From contig NC_092562.1 in assembly GCF_037975245.1 (NCBI RefSeq), forward strand, positions 26,277,054 to 26,341,053: a DNA stretch of 64,000 nucleotides, given 5' to 3'. Position 1 is the first letter of the stretch, and each line of letters starts with the position of its first letter. The translations under genes and the position numbers were made by a program. Source of the stretch: Apostichopus japonicus. Its lineage: Eukaryota; Echinodermata; Holothuroidea; Aspidochirotida; Stichopodidae. Of this stretch, positions 50,601 through 62,600 are shown in pieces. Under the pieces are notes generated by a model, which was given only the letters and a program-made list of their open reading frames with translations, was not told the DNA's origin and searched no databases.

Positions 50601-53600
50601 TTAACTATCGTATTGTATAAATTTATATTTACCTTTGTAAGTTTCTGACAAAAAGCTATTGTGAGTGAACTTTCTTTTATTCAATTTGGGGTCAAATTCA
50701 TTCAATGTAATCACCATACCATGAAAAGGGTTTTAAATGAATGCACAGATTAACTATAGTGTGTACACTTCTAAAGTGTGTGCTTGAACTGTATAAAAAT
50801 GCTACATTGAAGTGAAGGAGGAAATACAAGTTTCAAATGTTTGTACTCAGTCTGAGTAAAAGCAAAACAAAGCGATTAGGTATACATTTAAATATACATT
50901 TAAATCCTCCTTAATGAAATTTGTAAAGGTATATAACTACACAGATATAAACTTGCAGGTGGATAATTCTACAACAGCTCGCTTGATATACCTAAAAATG
51001 TGTAATACTTGCTCTATATAGACATGAATACCATGAAATAGTTGTATAAATCATGTACCTTATAAAAACATAACCTAACTGATTCAACTTACTCTGACAG
51101 TTATTCCCACTCCATGCAGCTTGGCAGCCTCCTGTGTAACATTCACCTGTAAATCTGTTACAGCTGCCTTGATTCTGACAGTGACAATCTTGTAAACAGC
51201 CAGCCCCATATTTACCTGGTTCACACACTGTAAACAAAACATTATAAGACTTGAGTGTTAACTTTTTTACACTTTATTAGATTTTGCTCATAGAAATTAT
51301 TGGTATGATCACAAAAATAGATTGTCTGTTCCAATAGGAGAGAGAACTATAGCAAAACACAATATGATATTATTATGATTATAGTTACATGACTTAGATT
51401 ATAGCCCTATCCATTACAATGCAATGATATATGCTATCCCGTCAATTGTATCAATTTCACATTTGCTTGACAAAAATTGAATTTCATGATGGAATAAAAT
51501 TATGTCACAATTATAATTAGAAACAGCTAGATGAAGTAAATCAAGCTGTATTTTGAAGGAATATATCTTTAAAATCCAGCTATTGGTTAAAACAAGACCA
51601 GAATTCGAAACAGGTATCAAGACTAAGATTTAAGCTATCATAAAGACTCTTCATATCCCGCAATCGATTTCATCCAACCATTTATATTATCGTATCATAC
51701 TTTACACTTAAATACTAATACTTTTAATGGTAGCCAGAAAATTGTCTTCATTTTTGTTTCTTTGAAACTTCCTCCCTGGTTTCCTTTCATGCAGTGACAA
51801 TGACAACGCTTTATCATACATGTTACACTTGTTATAATGATTATATGAATTCTGTTAATATACTCTAAATTTTCTCATCATGTGGTTTCATACTGCACCA
51901 CTGAGTTGATAGGCAAAGGAAATGAATTGAATAATGTTAAAGCACAAAATTGTATACATGAATAAGTGTACATGCTGAAACACTATGCAGTACACTATAC
52001 TGTACTTATTTCACATACTTAAACATGTACTGAACTATTAACTATCTGCATGTTGAAAATCAAATTTTACATCCAGATAGCCTAACCTCTAATTTCGACA
52101 AATGGTGAAAATTAAAGGTTCAAGCTGGGCATGGCTCAAAACAAATTAGGTCATACTTTCTCAATCTTACTAAAATGGCTAACATTTGCAGCCTCTAGAT
52201 TGGTTGAAAATCACTTCCAAGAACAAAAAAAGCATCAACAAAATATTCACCCACTGAACAACTAAGATCTTTGAATCCAGAGTTACATCTGCATCCAAAA
52301 GGATCTATTAGGCAAAACAGTCTCCCTAGGCAACCATCATCAGTCGCTCCATTTCCAATAGTACACTCAAACTCACAAGAATAGCCAAACTTGTCAGGAC
52401 CACACCCTAAAAGAAAATATTTGTTTGCAGTGTTTTACATTCAATGCAAAATTAATCAGCATTTTCAGACTGAAATAGAGAAAAACCACACTTGATAGTT
52501 TAAAAAATGTATTCTATGTTGTTCCACTGTATGCTAAGAGAGATCTTCATCAACTCTAATGTGCTACCTGTGACACCACCATGGATATACACAGCCACAT
52601 GTTTAGTTTCAGCATAAGTGATTGGAACGGCAGTGTATTAGCCAATATTCATATACTGCTTCCTCTGACATGAATAATGTGAGAAAATGTTGGCTATTTC
52701 AGCATCTAGTTTGTTTCCAAAGATAAAATGTAGCTCCTGTTTCTCTCATTCATATCCATATATCAGCAGCGTCTATTTAGTAAAATGTGGTTAAAGTTAA
52801 GCTAAGTTCTGGGCTTGTCTAGCTATGCCTTTAAACATTGATTTGGGCATAAAAGATGATAAATGAAAGGTGCTACAGTACAAGTTTAAGGACTACAGTA
52901 AGTCAATAACAAGATTACTTGGGAACGAAACTTACGTTAACTTTCACACTGAAATGGTTAATGGATGGTCTCTTGGGAACACTATGATCAAAAGCTAGGG
53001 AGAAGAACTCCCAAGTTGGTGGATACTTTTCATGAATATTAAAAGCTCAATAGTCTTCCTTGGAGGAAGGGGAAGAGGAATTCCCATATAGTGTCCCATA
53101 TGGCCCCTCACTGTCATGCAAAGAAAACCTCAAAAGAAGAAGTTCACAGACATCTGTACAAACCTGTCAGACAGTTTTGTCCCATGAATCCCGGAGCACA
53201 GATACATCTCCCAGTTTCATCATCACAAACTCCTCCATTGTAACAATTATCACAGATAGCGGTACATCCTGGTGGACCCCATCTACCAGAGCTACAAGCT
53301 ATTAATAGAAAGGAAAACCAAGGAGAACATAGTTAAGAAAATTATACAATGGTGGTAGCATGTGATAATTTATAATGGTTCCTTTCTTTGGGGGGGGGGG
53401 GATGGTGAATGGAGGGAGGAAGTGGAAGAGAAAGGAAACAATTGTGGTATTTTCTTTTACTTATTGATTTACAGTATTAATCATTACAGGCATATACAGT
53501 CAGAGCAACTCAAAAAGGCTATTGCCCATTCACATTTCTTTGATTATCCCTATTGTATGTATGTACAGTAGGTGTTGCCAAATTGGCAAAACATGAACAG

Positions 53601-56600
53601 ACACTATTTTGCCAATTCTCCTCCTTTGAGACATCTGGGAACATATCATTTCAACATCAGCCATACTGTACCTGGACCCTGCATGCCTTTGTTCATTTGA
53701 CATGGATTGACACATGTTCATGAATATTTTGGTGACAAAGAATGACATATTTCAGATTTAAGTTGTAGGCACCTTCAAGTACTTTTTAAACCTACCAAGA
53801 AATTACAAATGCTTAAGCTCAGCAGAAAAAAATATTACATAGCATTATGACACTTGGGTCAACTAATAACATGGGAGACAAGATTATCTTTTTTTCTGAT
53901 TTTTGTCCTGTGTTAACACCAACAGCAGGATTCATGTTAATTGTTGCCACACTAGGATAACTAAATAGCGCAACTAACTTGCAATGTAAGCATCAGTTTG
54001 TTTAATAAGTTATCAGACTTCAACCAATGTTGATGACTATGACATAATATGCTTTGTCCTTAGAAGGCACTTTACATTCACGTATTACATCTTTTGTTGG
54101 GTTACAGCTACACAGTGGCATCTCAAATGTAGGCAAGTGCTCTCCAAATGTTTGGTGCACCCCTCAATGATTTGAGTTTACCATGTTCCGAAAGAAAAGG
54201 AAGACCTTTTTTTCCTTCTACCTAAAAACTATGATTTACTTATGTATACCTTAACAAGTCTGCTGATATTAAGCTCTGGAAAGGATGAAAACCTCTGGTG
54301 CCAGTCTGTATTACCAGCATGCCCCCCCCCATTGCTGCTCTGATGTTACTGTGCCACCTCCCCCTCCACCCCTACTTCCAAACATCTAATGAAGTCACTG
54401 CAGCTAAACTAAATGATGCACAATACTGTAGGTATGTTACACCAGTTGCATTATAATACTCATTTAGAATGATAAATAGCTGTCTAGGCCAAAATGACAA
54501 ATGCACACAGGGTATAAACTTTTGCACTATATTTATACATAAATGGTCAATTCCATGGTGACTCGCGTGACATTTTTACTCAAATTCCTCTCTATTTGAT
54601 ATCATTTAACAAATAAAGAAGTTACCTGGGAGAAAAGCATTAATGTAGCAGTGAATGTACGCCTTAATGCTTACAACAGTAGAGAAAAAATATTTATACC
54701 TCAAGTATTGGGGGTGAAATTGGAGAAAAACTAAACGTGACTCGCGTGACAGTTACTATTAGCAAAAATCAGAATGCACACACAAATGTTCGATTTCTTA
54801 TGTCTTATTAAAAATTTTCCAATCACTTTTTATAATCATACCGAAGTTGAAAAATACCTCTACCTCAATTGCTATGCAACTTTGAAAAAAAGTTGTAATG
54901 AATGAAAATAACGATGAAGATGTATTGTGACTCGCGTGACAAGAAAACGTGACTCGCGTGACAAGTTCACTTTTCGGATAGTTCTAGACCAAATGCAGTA
55001 GTGAATTGAGGGTACAGATCTTGCATAGTGAAATATAACATTCATTGGTCTAGAAAGTGTCCAAAAGGTACTTCCCTTGGGAATGTCCAGATGATATTAA
55101 TGTCCCCGAGTTACCTTCATGACTGCAGACAGTAGGTAATATACTGTACGGGTAGTACAGTTGTTCAGGCAATATATTTTGTCAATTAATATTTATAACA
55201 ATATTTAGTCTGTTGAAGTCACTCATTTGAAAGTTATAGAAGAAACAGATCTATCAAAATGTGATTCAAATTACCTTTCTCATTAGTCATATTTGAATAA
55301 ACCAAAAGTGTAATATTTGAGAAGATACATTTGCTCATAGGATTTTTGGAATGATTGAGCAGTTAAGACCTTAAGGTTGTCAAGTCATAGCACATGGCAT
55401 TGCCAGATACAAATGTAGATTATGTTTTAGTATAATACTAAAAAATCAATGACATGTGCTAACTTTCCAAATGTGGTGATAAAATAGGCATTATATTGCG
55501 AATAAATGTTCATGATTTTAAATTCTGATGTTTCAAATGAAATTATGATAATTAGTTGCATTATGTGTGCCCATATTATTCAAGTTGCCTAATTAAAGGG
55601 GAATGCATATATGATATCTTTAATCAGTGATTCATTCATCAAACTAGATAACATCCCTGTAATTTTCACACAGTAAATAGGCAGAAACACTATCTTGATT
55701 TGACGTGACTCGCGTGACGTGACTCGCGTGACATTCGTAAAGGGTGATTTTCTGCAAAATTTGAATATCTCCTGAAAAGGAAAATTCAGTAATCCTTTTG
55801 GTATCTATGTGAAGACTTGATATTCATTATTTTGGAGTAAAACTATTGTGCAGGCAAGGAGAAAAAAAGCAAAAACAGTCAATTTTGTGACTCTGTGACA
55901 GTAAATCGAGGGTGTTTATTGTTTTCCATATACCACTGTTGTCTAATGCCTTGATATCAAAATAAAATTGAAGCTATTAAGTGAGCACTATGCTATAGCA
56001 AATATAATTAGTCCAACACACAGTAAATAGGTAGAAACACTATCTTGATTTGACGTGACTCGCGTGACGTGACTCGCGTGACATTCATAAAGGGTGATTT
56101 TCCGCAAAATTTGAATATCTTCTGGAAAGGAAAATTCAGTAATCCTTTTGGTATCTATGTGAAGACTTGATATTCATTATTTGGGGTAAAACTATTGTGC
56201 AGGCAAGGAGAAAAAAAACAAAAACAGTAAATTTTGTGACTCGCGTGACAATAAATGGAGGGTGTTTTCAATTCACCACTACTGTCTAATGCCTTGATGT
56301 CGAAAAAAAATTGAAGCTATTAGGTGAGCACTATGCTATAGCAAATATAATTAGTCCAAAAAACTGATGATATCTATGATTACTATGTACAAATCTGCAC
56401 AAAATGAAATTTCACTGTATTTTTCATAATTTACTTACAACGGGAACCATTTGTTATAACTGACCCCATAATCAAACAAATGATGCTTCGGGGGTGAAAA
56501 AATTATTTTTAGTAACTACAAGTATTCTATTTATTGGAAACTTATACAATTTTAATGTACAATGATTTAAATTTTTTGGTATGATGTTGACCTTATCATG

Positions 56601-59600
56601 GAATTGACCATATACATATTATATCTTTATTAATATTAAAGATCTGTGGTATATTGAAATACAATGTCTGGTGCTTTGCTTAAAACAGTCAGACTACTGA
56701 ATGACATGCTCTACAGCCACCCTGAATATTTGGGTCATGACAGAATGAAGAATAATCAGTATGTAGGCCACCAGTTTGGTAAACACTGAGCACAGCTCCA
56801 TTATAGGCATAATGCCCATAGTGGATTAAAATAGTATGATTTGAGATTAGATGAGAAATTGACAGTATGAAACAAACTACATTCCTAACTGGATACACAC
56901 AGCAGGCAAAACATTGTTGAAGAGCTATTATTGTATGCGTTGTGGAAAATTTTGAAACATTTCCAGCTAAGTGGATGTATCTCATTGTGAATACTCATTA
57001 ATGAATAAGTTGTGTTTATAATAAAGCAAGTATAAACTGATTTATATTCCTTGAGCTTTGACCTCCAGCTGTTGCCATTGTAGAGTAGGTTTTATAGTTT
57101 TTTAATTCTTAATTTTTGAGGTTTGCCTTCTATTCAAACTGTCTCCCTTGTATTTATATCAAAAAGCTGCTTTCTACAACATTCAACTTTTGACCTCTGA
57201 ACTATTATCATGCAGAAGGTCTTTAAAGAATAAGTCCCTATCATAGGGCAATTCTTTGTACCAAATTTGAAAGTTATCGGTTGAGTTGCTGAGGAGAGGT
57301 TTACTTTAAGTACTACTAATATTATACAAAGTTCTTTGACTTCAATTGCCATGAAAACCTGTGAAAGCAAAAGTTGCCTTTTGCTTAATTTGACCTTTGA
57401 CGCTTTTGTTGCCAGTCGATCTCAGTAACAATGGTAAGCACATATTTTGGTAGTAGTTGACATTCCTATTATACCTGTGTAGATTGAAAGTCAGTGCTTC
57501 CCCTAAATTTGGGTTAAATAGCAGAAAATCATTGTTTCATTCTGAAGATCTCTCAGACAGAAGATACTGTCATGGGGTACTTTCCTACCAAGTTTGGAGA
57601 AAATTAGAAGGGCTGTTGAGAAAAGGTGTTTTGATACAAAATTTGAATTAAAATTATACATTTGACCTTTAACCCTTTGACTTAAATATTTGATAGAACT
57701 TGAAATACACATGTGAAGGCTGCATGTCGATTCAATGTTCCCACTTGGATCTATTATGAAAGAATATATTCACCTCTTACTTAATTTGACTCAATTTGCT
57801 CTTTTAGAAACATATGTTCCCATCATGGGAGACCTGTCTACCAAGCTTGAAGAAATGGGTCCAGCTGATTGATGCAACTGGCAGATATCACAAACACACT
57901 CACAGATGGCTAACTTTTGACCCCCTTCCAGATAATGGACTTCAAGTCACGCATCAGTCACCATATCATGGGTGACTTCTCAAGACTTGCTACTCCAAAA
58001 CATGCACTGTTATGAATATCATCCTTAACTATATCAACTGAAATAGCCTCAATAAGCTCCAATGACATCCAAAGTCTACAAATTTCATACTTCATAGATA
58101 CATTGATACAATTATTGGGATAAGGTAAGAAAAAAAAATCTATCAAACTTAAATTTCATTCATTAACGTTAGTTTACATGCTATCTATAACCTTCATGCA
58201 ACATTGTGAAGACTTGTCACAGATAATATCTTCCAAAATGCTAGTGGAACCAAGTGGATTAGCTATTCAGATGAATAACTATAGCTACAATGCAAACATT
58301 AGTTAAAACTGATTCACTGTTACAGTAAGTATAGGAATCACATTATTCTTACCACGAACAATCAATCTATTCAATCCATGGAGAGCTTCATCTCTTCGAA
58401 AGGCAATATGACACTCATAGAGACCATTATCACCAGTAGCAGCTTCTCTGTCTATGATGATATCTTCAGTCCTCATAGCAAATACATCTGAACCATTGAT
58501 TCTCCAGCTGTACCGAGGCATACCAGCAGGCCAATCCATGTCTATGACGACACCAGTATCTCCTGCATTAACAGTTTGAGTAAACTGTCCATTGACTGGA
58601 ACAACATAAGCTGTAAACATAAAGATTTTGACAATAACATACAGAACACACTTTACATATTTTACATTTTCTGGTTTGTATACATTTATATGCTATATTA
58701 TTCTGTGTTCCAAATTTCATGTCATAACAGATTGGTTGTAATCATGTTTCAGGTTCATGTCATGTTTACTGTAAATACAGTAATTATCAGGTAATTGTCA
58801 GCAAACCAAACAAAGTTAAATGAGAATTTAAACCCTAGGGTGTTGTAGTGTTCACATTTTTTATAATAAATCAAATAAATAATAATAGCTATATCAGGGA
58901 ATAATTTAACTGGTATCGAATCACAAAATCCTAAGCAACATTTGGGGGGAAATTCAAGTGATACACAAAAAGTGAACAGCAGTCTTTGTACACATGAACA
59001 TTGGAATATTCTATATTATACACAAGATTCAGAGCATTCAAAACTAGAACACAAACTTTGAACACTGATATATTCCCTGCATGTTAACAGCTCTATCATT
59101 ACTACTGTCTGCAGCAACTTACAGGGTCACTTAAATTGGATATAAACTTAATTTAGAAGCTCTCCATGTCTACGGATTGTTTGGAAAAAGAAGATATTGA
59201 TACCTTTGTATTTAGAATTGTATTGTTGGAACCAGAAATAAAATAAAACGTTAAAGAGAACAAACAGAAATACTGTACTCACAAAGGGTTCACCTCGGTC
59301 AATGGTTGCATTGACTCTGTACATAACATACATGTACTACTGCGGACACTGTTTAAAATGCTTAGGTGACTTTGACTGATGTCTTTCCAATCAGCCAGAA
59401 TATAAGTTGTGTTAGCAGCCATGAAATATTATTTAATAATTTGTGGGAGTATTTGAGGTACAAGGAAGAGGAACTACTGTAAGTGCTGGGCATATGACAA
59501 ACAGGCAGGAGTGTATGTTGCATAGCCTGACAGTAGCAGTTAATAATCAATGTGGTTCACGTAAATGTAACTTTTGTAGAACCCTCTGTTTTGAAATTAG

Positions 59601-62600
59601 TAACAGTACTGTATGAACACTCCCATAGTGCACTTGAAAAATAATTTGAAAAATCCTAATATCTCAGGGAAATGTTTTATCTCACAAATGGTACATAATA
59701 GAATACTATTCTGTACTAACGTTTTCATGCAAACCCTAGTGTTAAATACTCTTCCAAAACAAATAATCATGTTGCAGCTCAGTTAGTACAGAAGCAGCCA
59801 CCTTATGGCTCAATATAATTGTACCACCATATGGCACCATTCCGTATGTTGGTGAAATATTTTTCATATTCTGGATAAAACACTTTTAAGATACAGTTGT
59901 GATTAATCCCAATATTCAATATTAATTTTTGATTGGTTAAAGGTATCTACAGTAGTCTATTATCTAAGGAGCAATAGCAAGCAACCTTGCAAGCATGCAG
60001 CTCCCTTTGATTAACTCAGAATTCTCAGGAATGCACGATCAGTTTATACTGTGCTTATGTTGCAACCTACATTCCTGCACTTTAATGACTACACATTACT
60101 TGTGATATCTTGTGAATGCCAAATGAGACCAAATGAGACACTTCAGCTCAGTAATATGATGTTAATAAACATTTAATAACATGATACAAAACCACTATTC
60201 CTACTAAGCCTTAAATCAAGATAAACAATTTTATCTATAAATATGGACATTAACTGCGAGCATAAACTATTTTGAGTATTCACGTTCTGTTTATAACTAA
60301 TTTTTTTATGAAACACCTAAGAGACTGTAACTAGGCCATTTTAGTTGTTCTTATATTCTGGACATTAATGTCACTTGATGAACAGAATAAATGACACACT
60401 GTCAAATTCCGACTGAAACGAAGCCATGTGTGTAAATATTGTCGAAATAATTGTTAGATTGCTGACTTTTGTACACTGTAGAAACAAATCCTGAAGTGAT
60501 AGTTTGTGGTACTGTTTGTGGGATAAGGGGGTTACCCCAATAATTTGCTAAAGACAAGAAAGACTTTCAGTTATTCCTCATCAAGATTATTTTGGCTTTA
60601 AAATCACTATGATGGTATATCTGAAAGTGGGACAGCACTCAGGGGTGCATGTAGGTCATATTCAACCCATTTTAATCTTAGCCCCCTCAATCCATATCCC
60701 CAGTTGATTCTGGTAAAACAAAACCAACGTTTCACCACCTGAGAGACCCCCTATTGTACAATATTGTCTGCTTCGATGACCCCAGGGTAGGCAGCATCCC
60801 ACCTTGCAAAGGTTCAGGCCCTTCCTTAATCAGTAGGGAAAATTTATTCCCCCACCCCCTCTGGGCCCATAAACACACACTTGAGGTTATACTAAATTCT
60901 GAACTCCCAAACTTTAAGACCGTCCTAAGTCTATCTTTTTCTTTTCAAGGGGCAATTTTTGTGCTTGAACATTTATAGGCAAATTAATGCTAGACCTATA
61001 TCTGAAAAGGCTCCAACTTCCAGAGGCTTTTGGCTCATAACCCCCATCACTTTCCAGTCCAGTGTTACTTACATTACAGTGTTTCATAATAATTCCTCTA
61101 TCTCATTGGTATACATTTGAGCTAATAAATCACTCTAAGTACCTTCCCCAACCCTAACTACCCCCATTAGAAACAGTCAAGTCTTATACACCTGTGACAG
61201 AGGGCGTGAAAGCCAATTGGCTAAGGTGTCGGACTCGTGATCATTGGGCGCAGTATATACTGCTGCCGACTGGAGGGATTCTTTCTGGGACAGGTTATCA
61301 TTGACCTGCAGGGGAAATATATTTATTTTTGAGCAATGTACCCATTTAATGAAATTTTATGTAGAGTAATGAAAGTAATGAGAGTGATGAAAGAGTGACT
61401 GAAAGTTGAAGCGGTTCTACATTTGACTTTCAAAGTTTCCATGGCAACTTTCTGAGATTCTATCAATATGTTGAGAGTGTTTATTACAAATTCTGCACAT
61501 TTTGCACAACTAGCAAGTTACTAGAAAGTTACTACAAATTGCATTGACCATGCATATGAACTTGGGAAGCCCAATTGAAAGCCACGAATGCTCCCAAGAA
61601 ACGGGAATTTAGTATTGCTACATAATTTATATATGCAGTTGAATTAACAAATAAACAAAATTGATCTAACAAATTTTGTTTGAGCAAGTTTTGTCGTATG
61701 TATATATCCACATTAAACGATGGAGATCCATGTATACAAAGGACTCATGTAGTTTACAGCATTGGCCTACCATAGGTATTTCACTTGCGTGTATGCATAT
61801 AGAACTGACGTAGGGCAACTCATCGGTGGATTTGCTTAGCTCATGATATCCCAAATACACTGTAGGGCTCTTGCATGTGTCATCATGCTATAGGGAGAGT
61901 GATTTTCGATGAATAATTCGTAGTGTGAGATGTTGATGTTTGATTTATTTTTGCTATACAATAAATTAAATTGGGCTTAGTAGACATGCTGAGCAACAAC
62001 AGTCACACAAAAAGATATAATTGTTGTTTGTTCAGGCTTCGTCATCGGCACTGGTAACTGAGTAAGTTATCAACTTTGAACACTACTGAGTGTTTCTTTA
62101 GTTTATTCTGATATGTGGGTGTTATAAACAGTTATATATTTAGTAGTATTTTTGTTTACTGTAGTTCAATGTAGACAATGATGTGTACGAAGTCGGTCAA
62201 ACCATCCAGAGTGCTCGTAGTTTGAATGGGAGATATTGTATTGACAGATAATGCACAGCTGGTGCTAATAAGAATGGCTTCCAGATGAACCTATTGGCAG
62301 CTCTTGCGAACACACCGTGCCTCTGCAAGATCACGTATCAAAAAGGAATTGGCTATTGCTGATGCATAAGTTTCCATATTTCTTTATAGTACCTTGTTAC
62401 TATACTATTTATGGAAACTAATTTTGCCCAATATTTTTTAACCTATTCCATCAATGCATTGCTTCTGCACTCCATGAATTAGCTATGATGCTATACATGA
62501 GTGTGATATATCTGTGTTGTTTACTTTAGACTTGTTTTAATAGGTTGCATAATTATTGTACGGTACACATAAACACTTACATACAGAGGATAGAAACAAT

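Larger units (their letters stand above)
54544..56609. mobile_element. Non-autonomous element with repeated GTGACTCGCGTGAC
   Basis: About 2.07 kb in intron 2. Ends TGGTCAATTCCATG (left) and CATGGAATTGACCA (right), a 14-bp inverted repeat. TATACATA flanks both sides, two bases off on the left. It contains nine perfect direct copies of GTGACTCGCGTGAC and one degenerate copy. No coding sequence. Superfamily unknown. Confidence 0.62.

Noticed and set aside
54558-56249. CRISPR-like array
   Set aside because: Repeats are 14 bp, irregularly spaced, in eukaryotic intron sequence with inverted terminal repeats; it is a transposable element.
61202-61290. Functional tRNA gene
   Set aside because: Anticodon stem and T-arm do not pair and box B is degraded.
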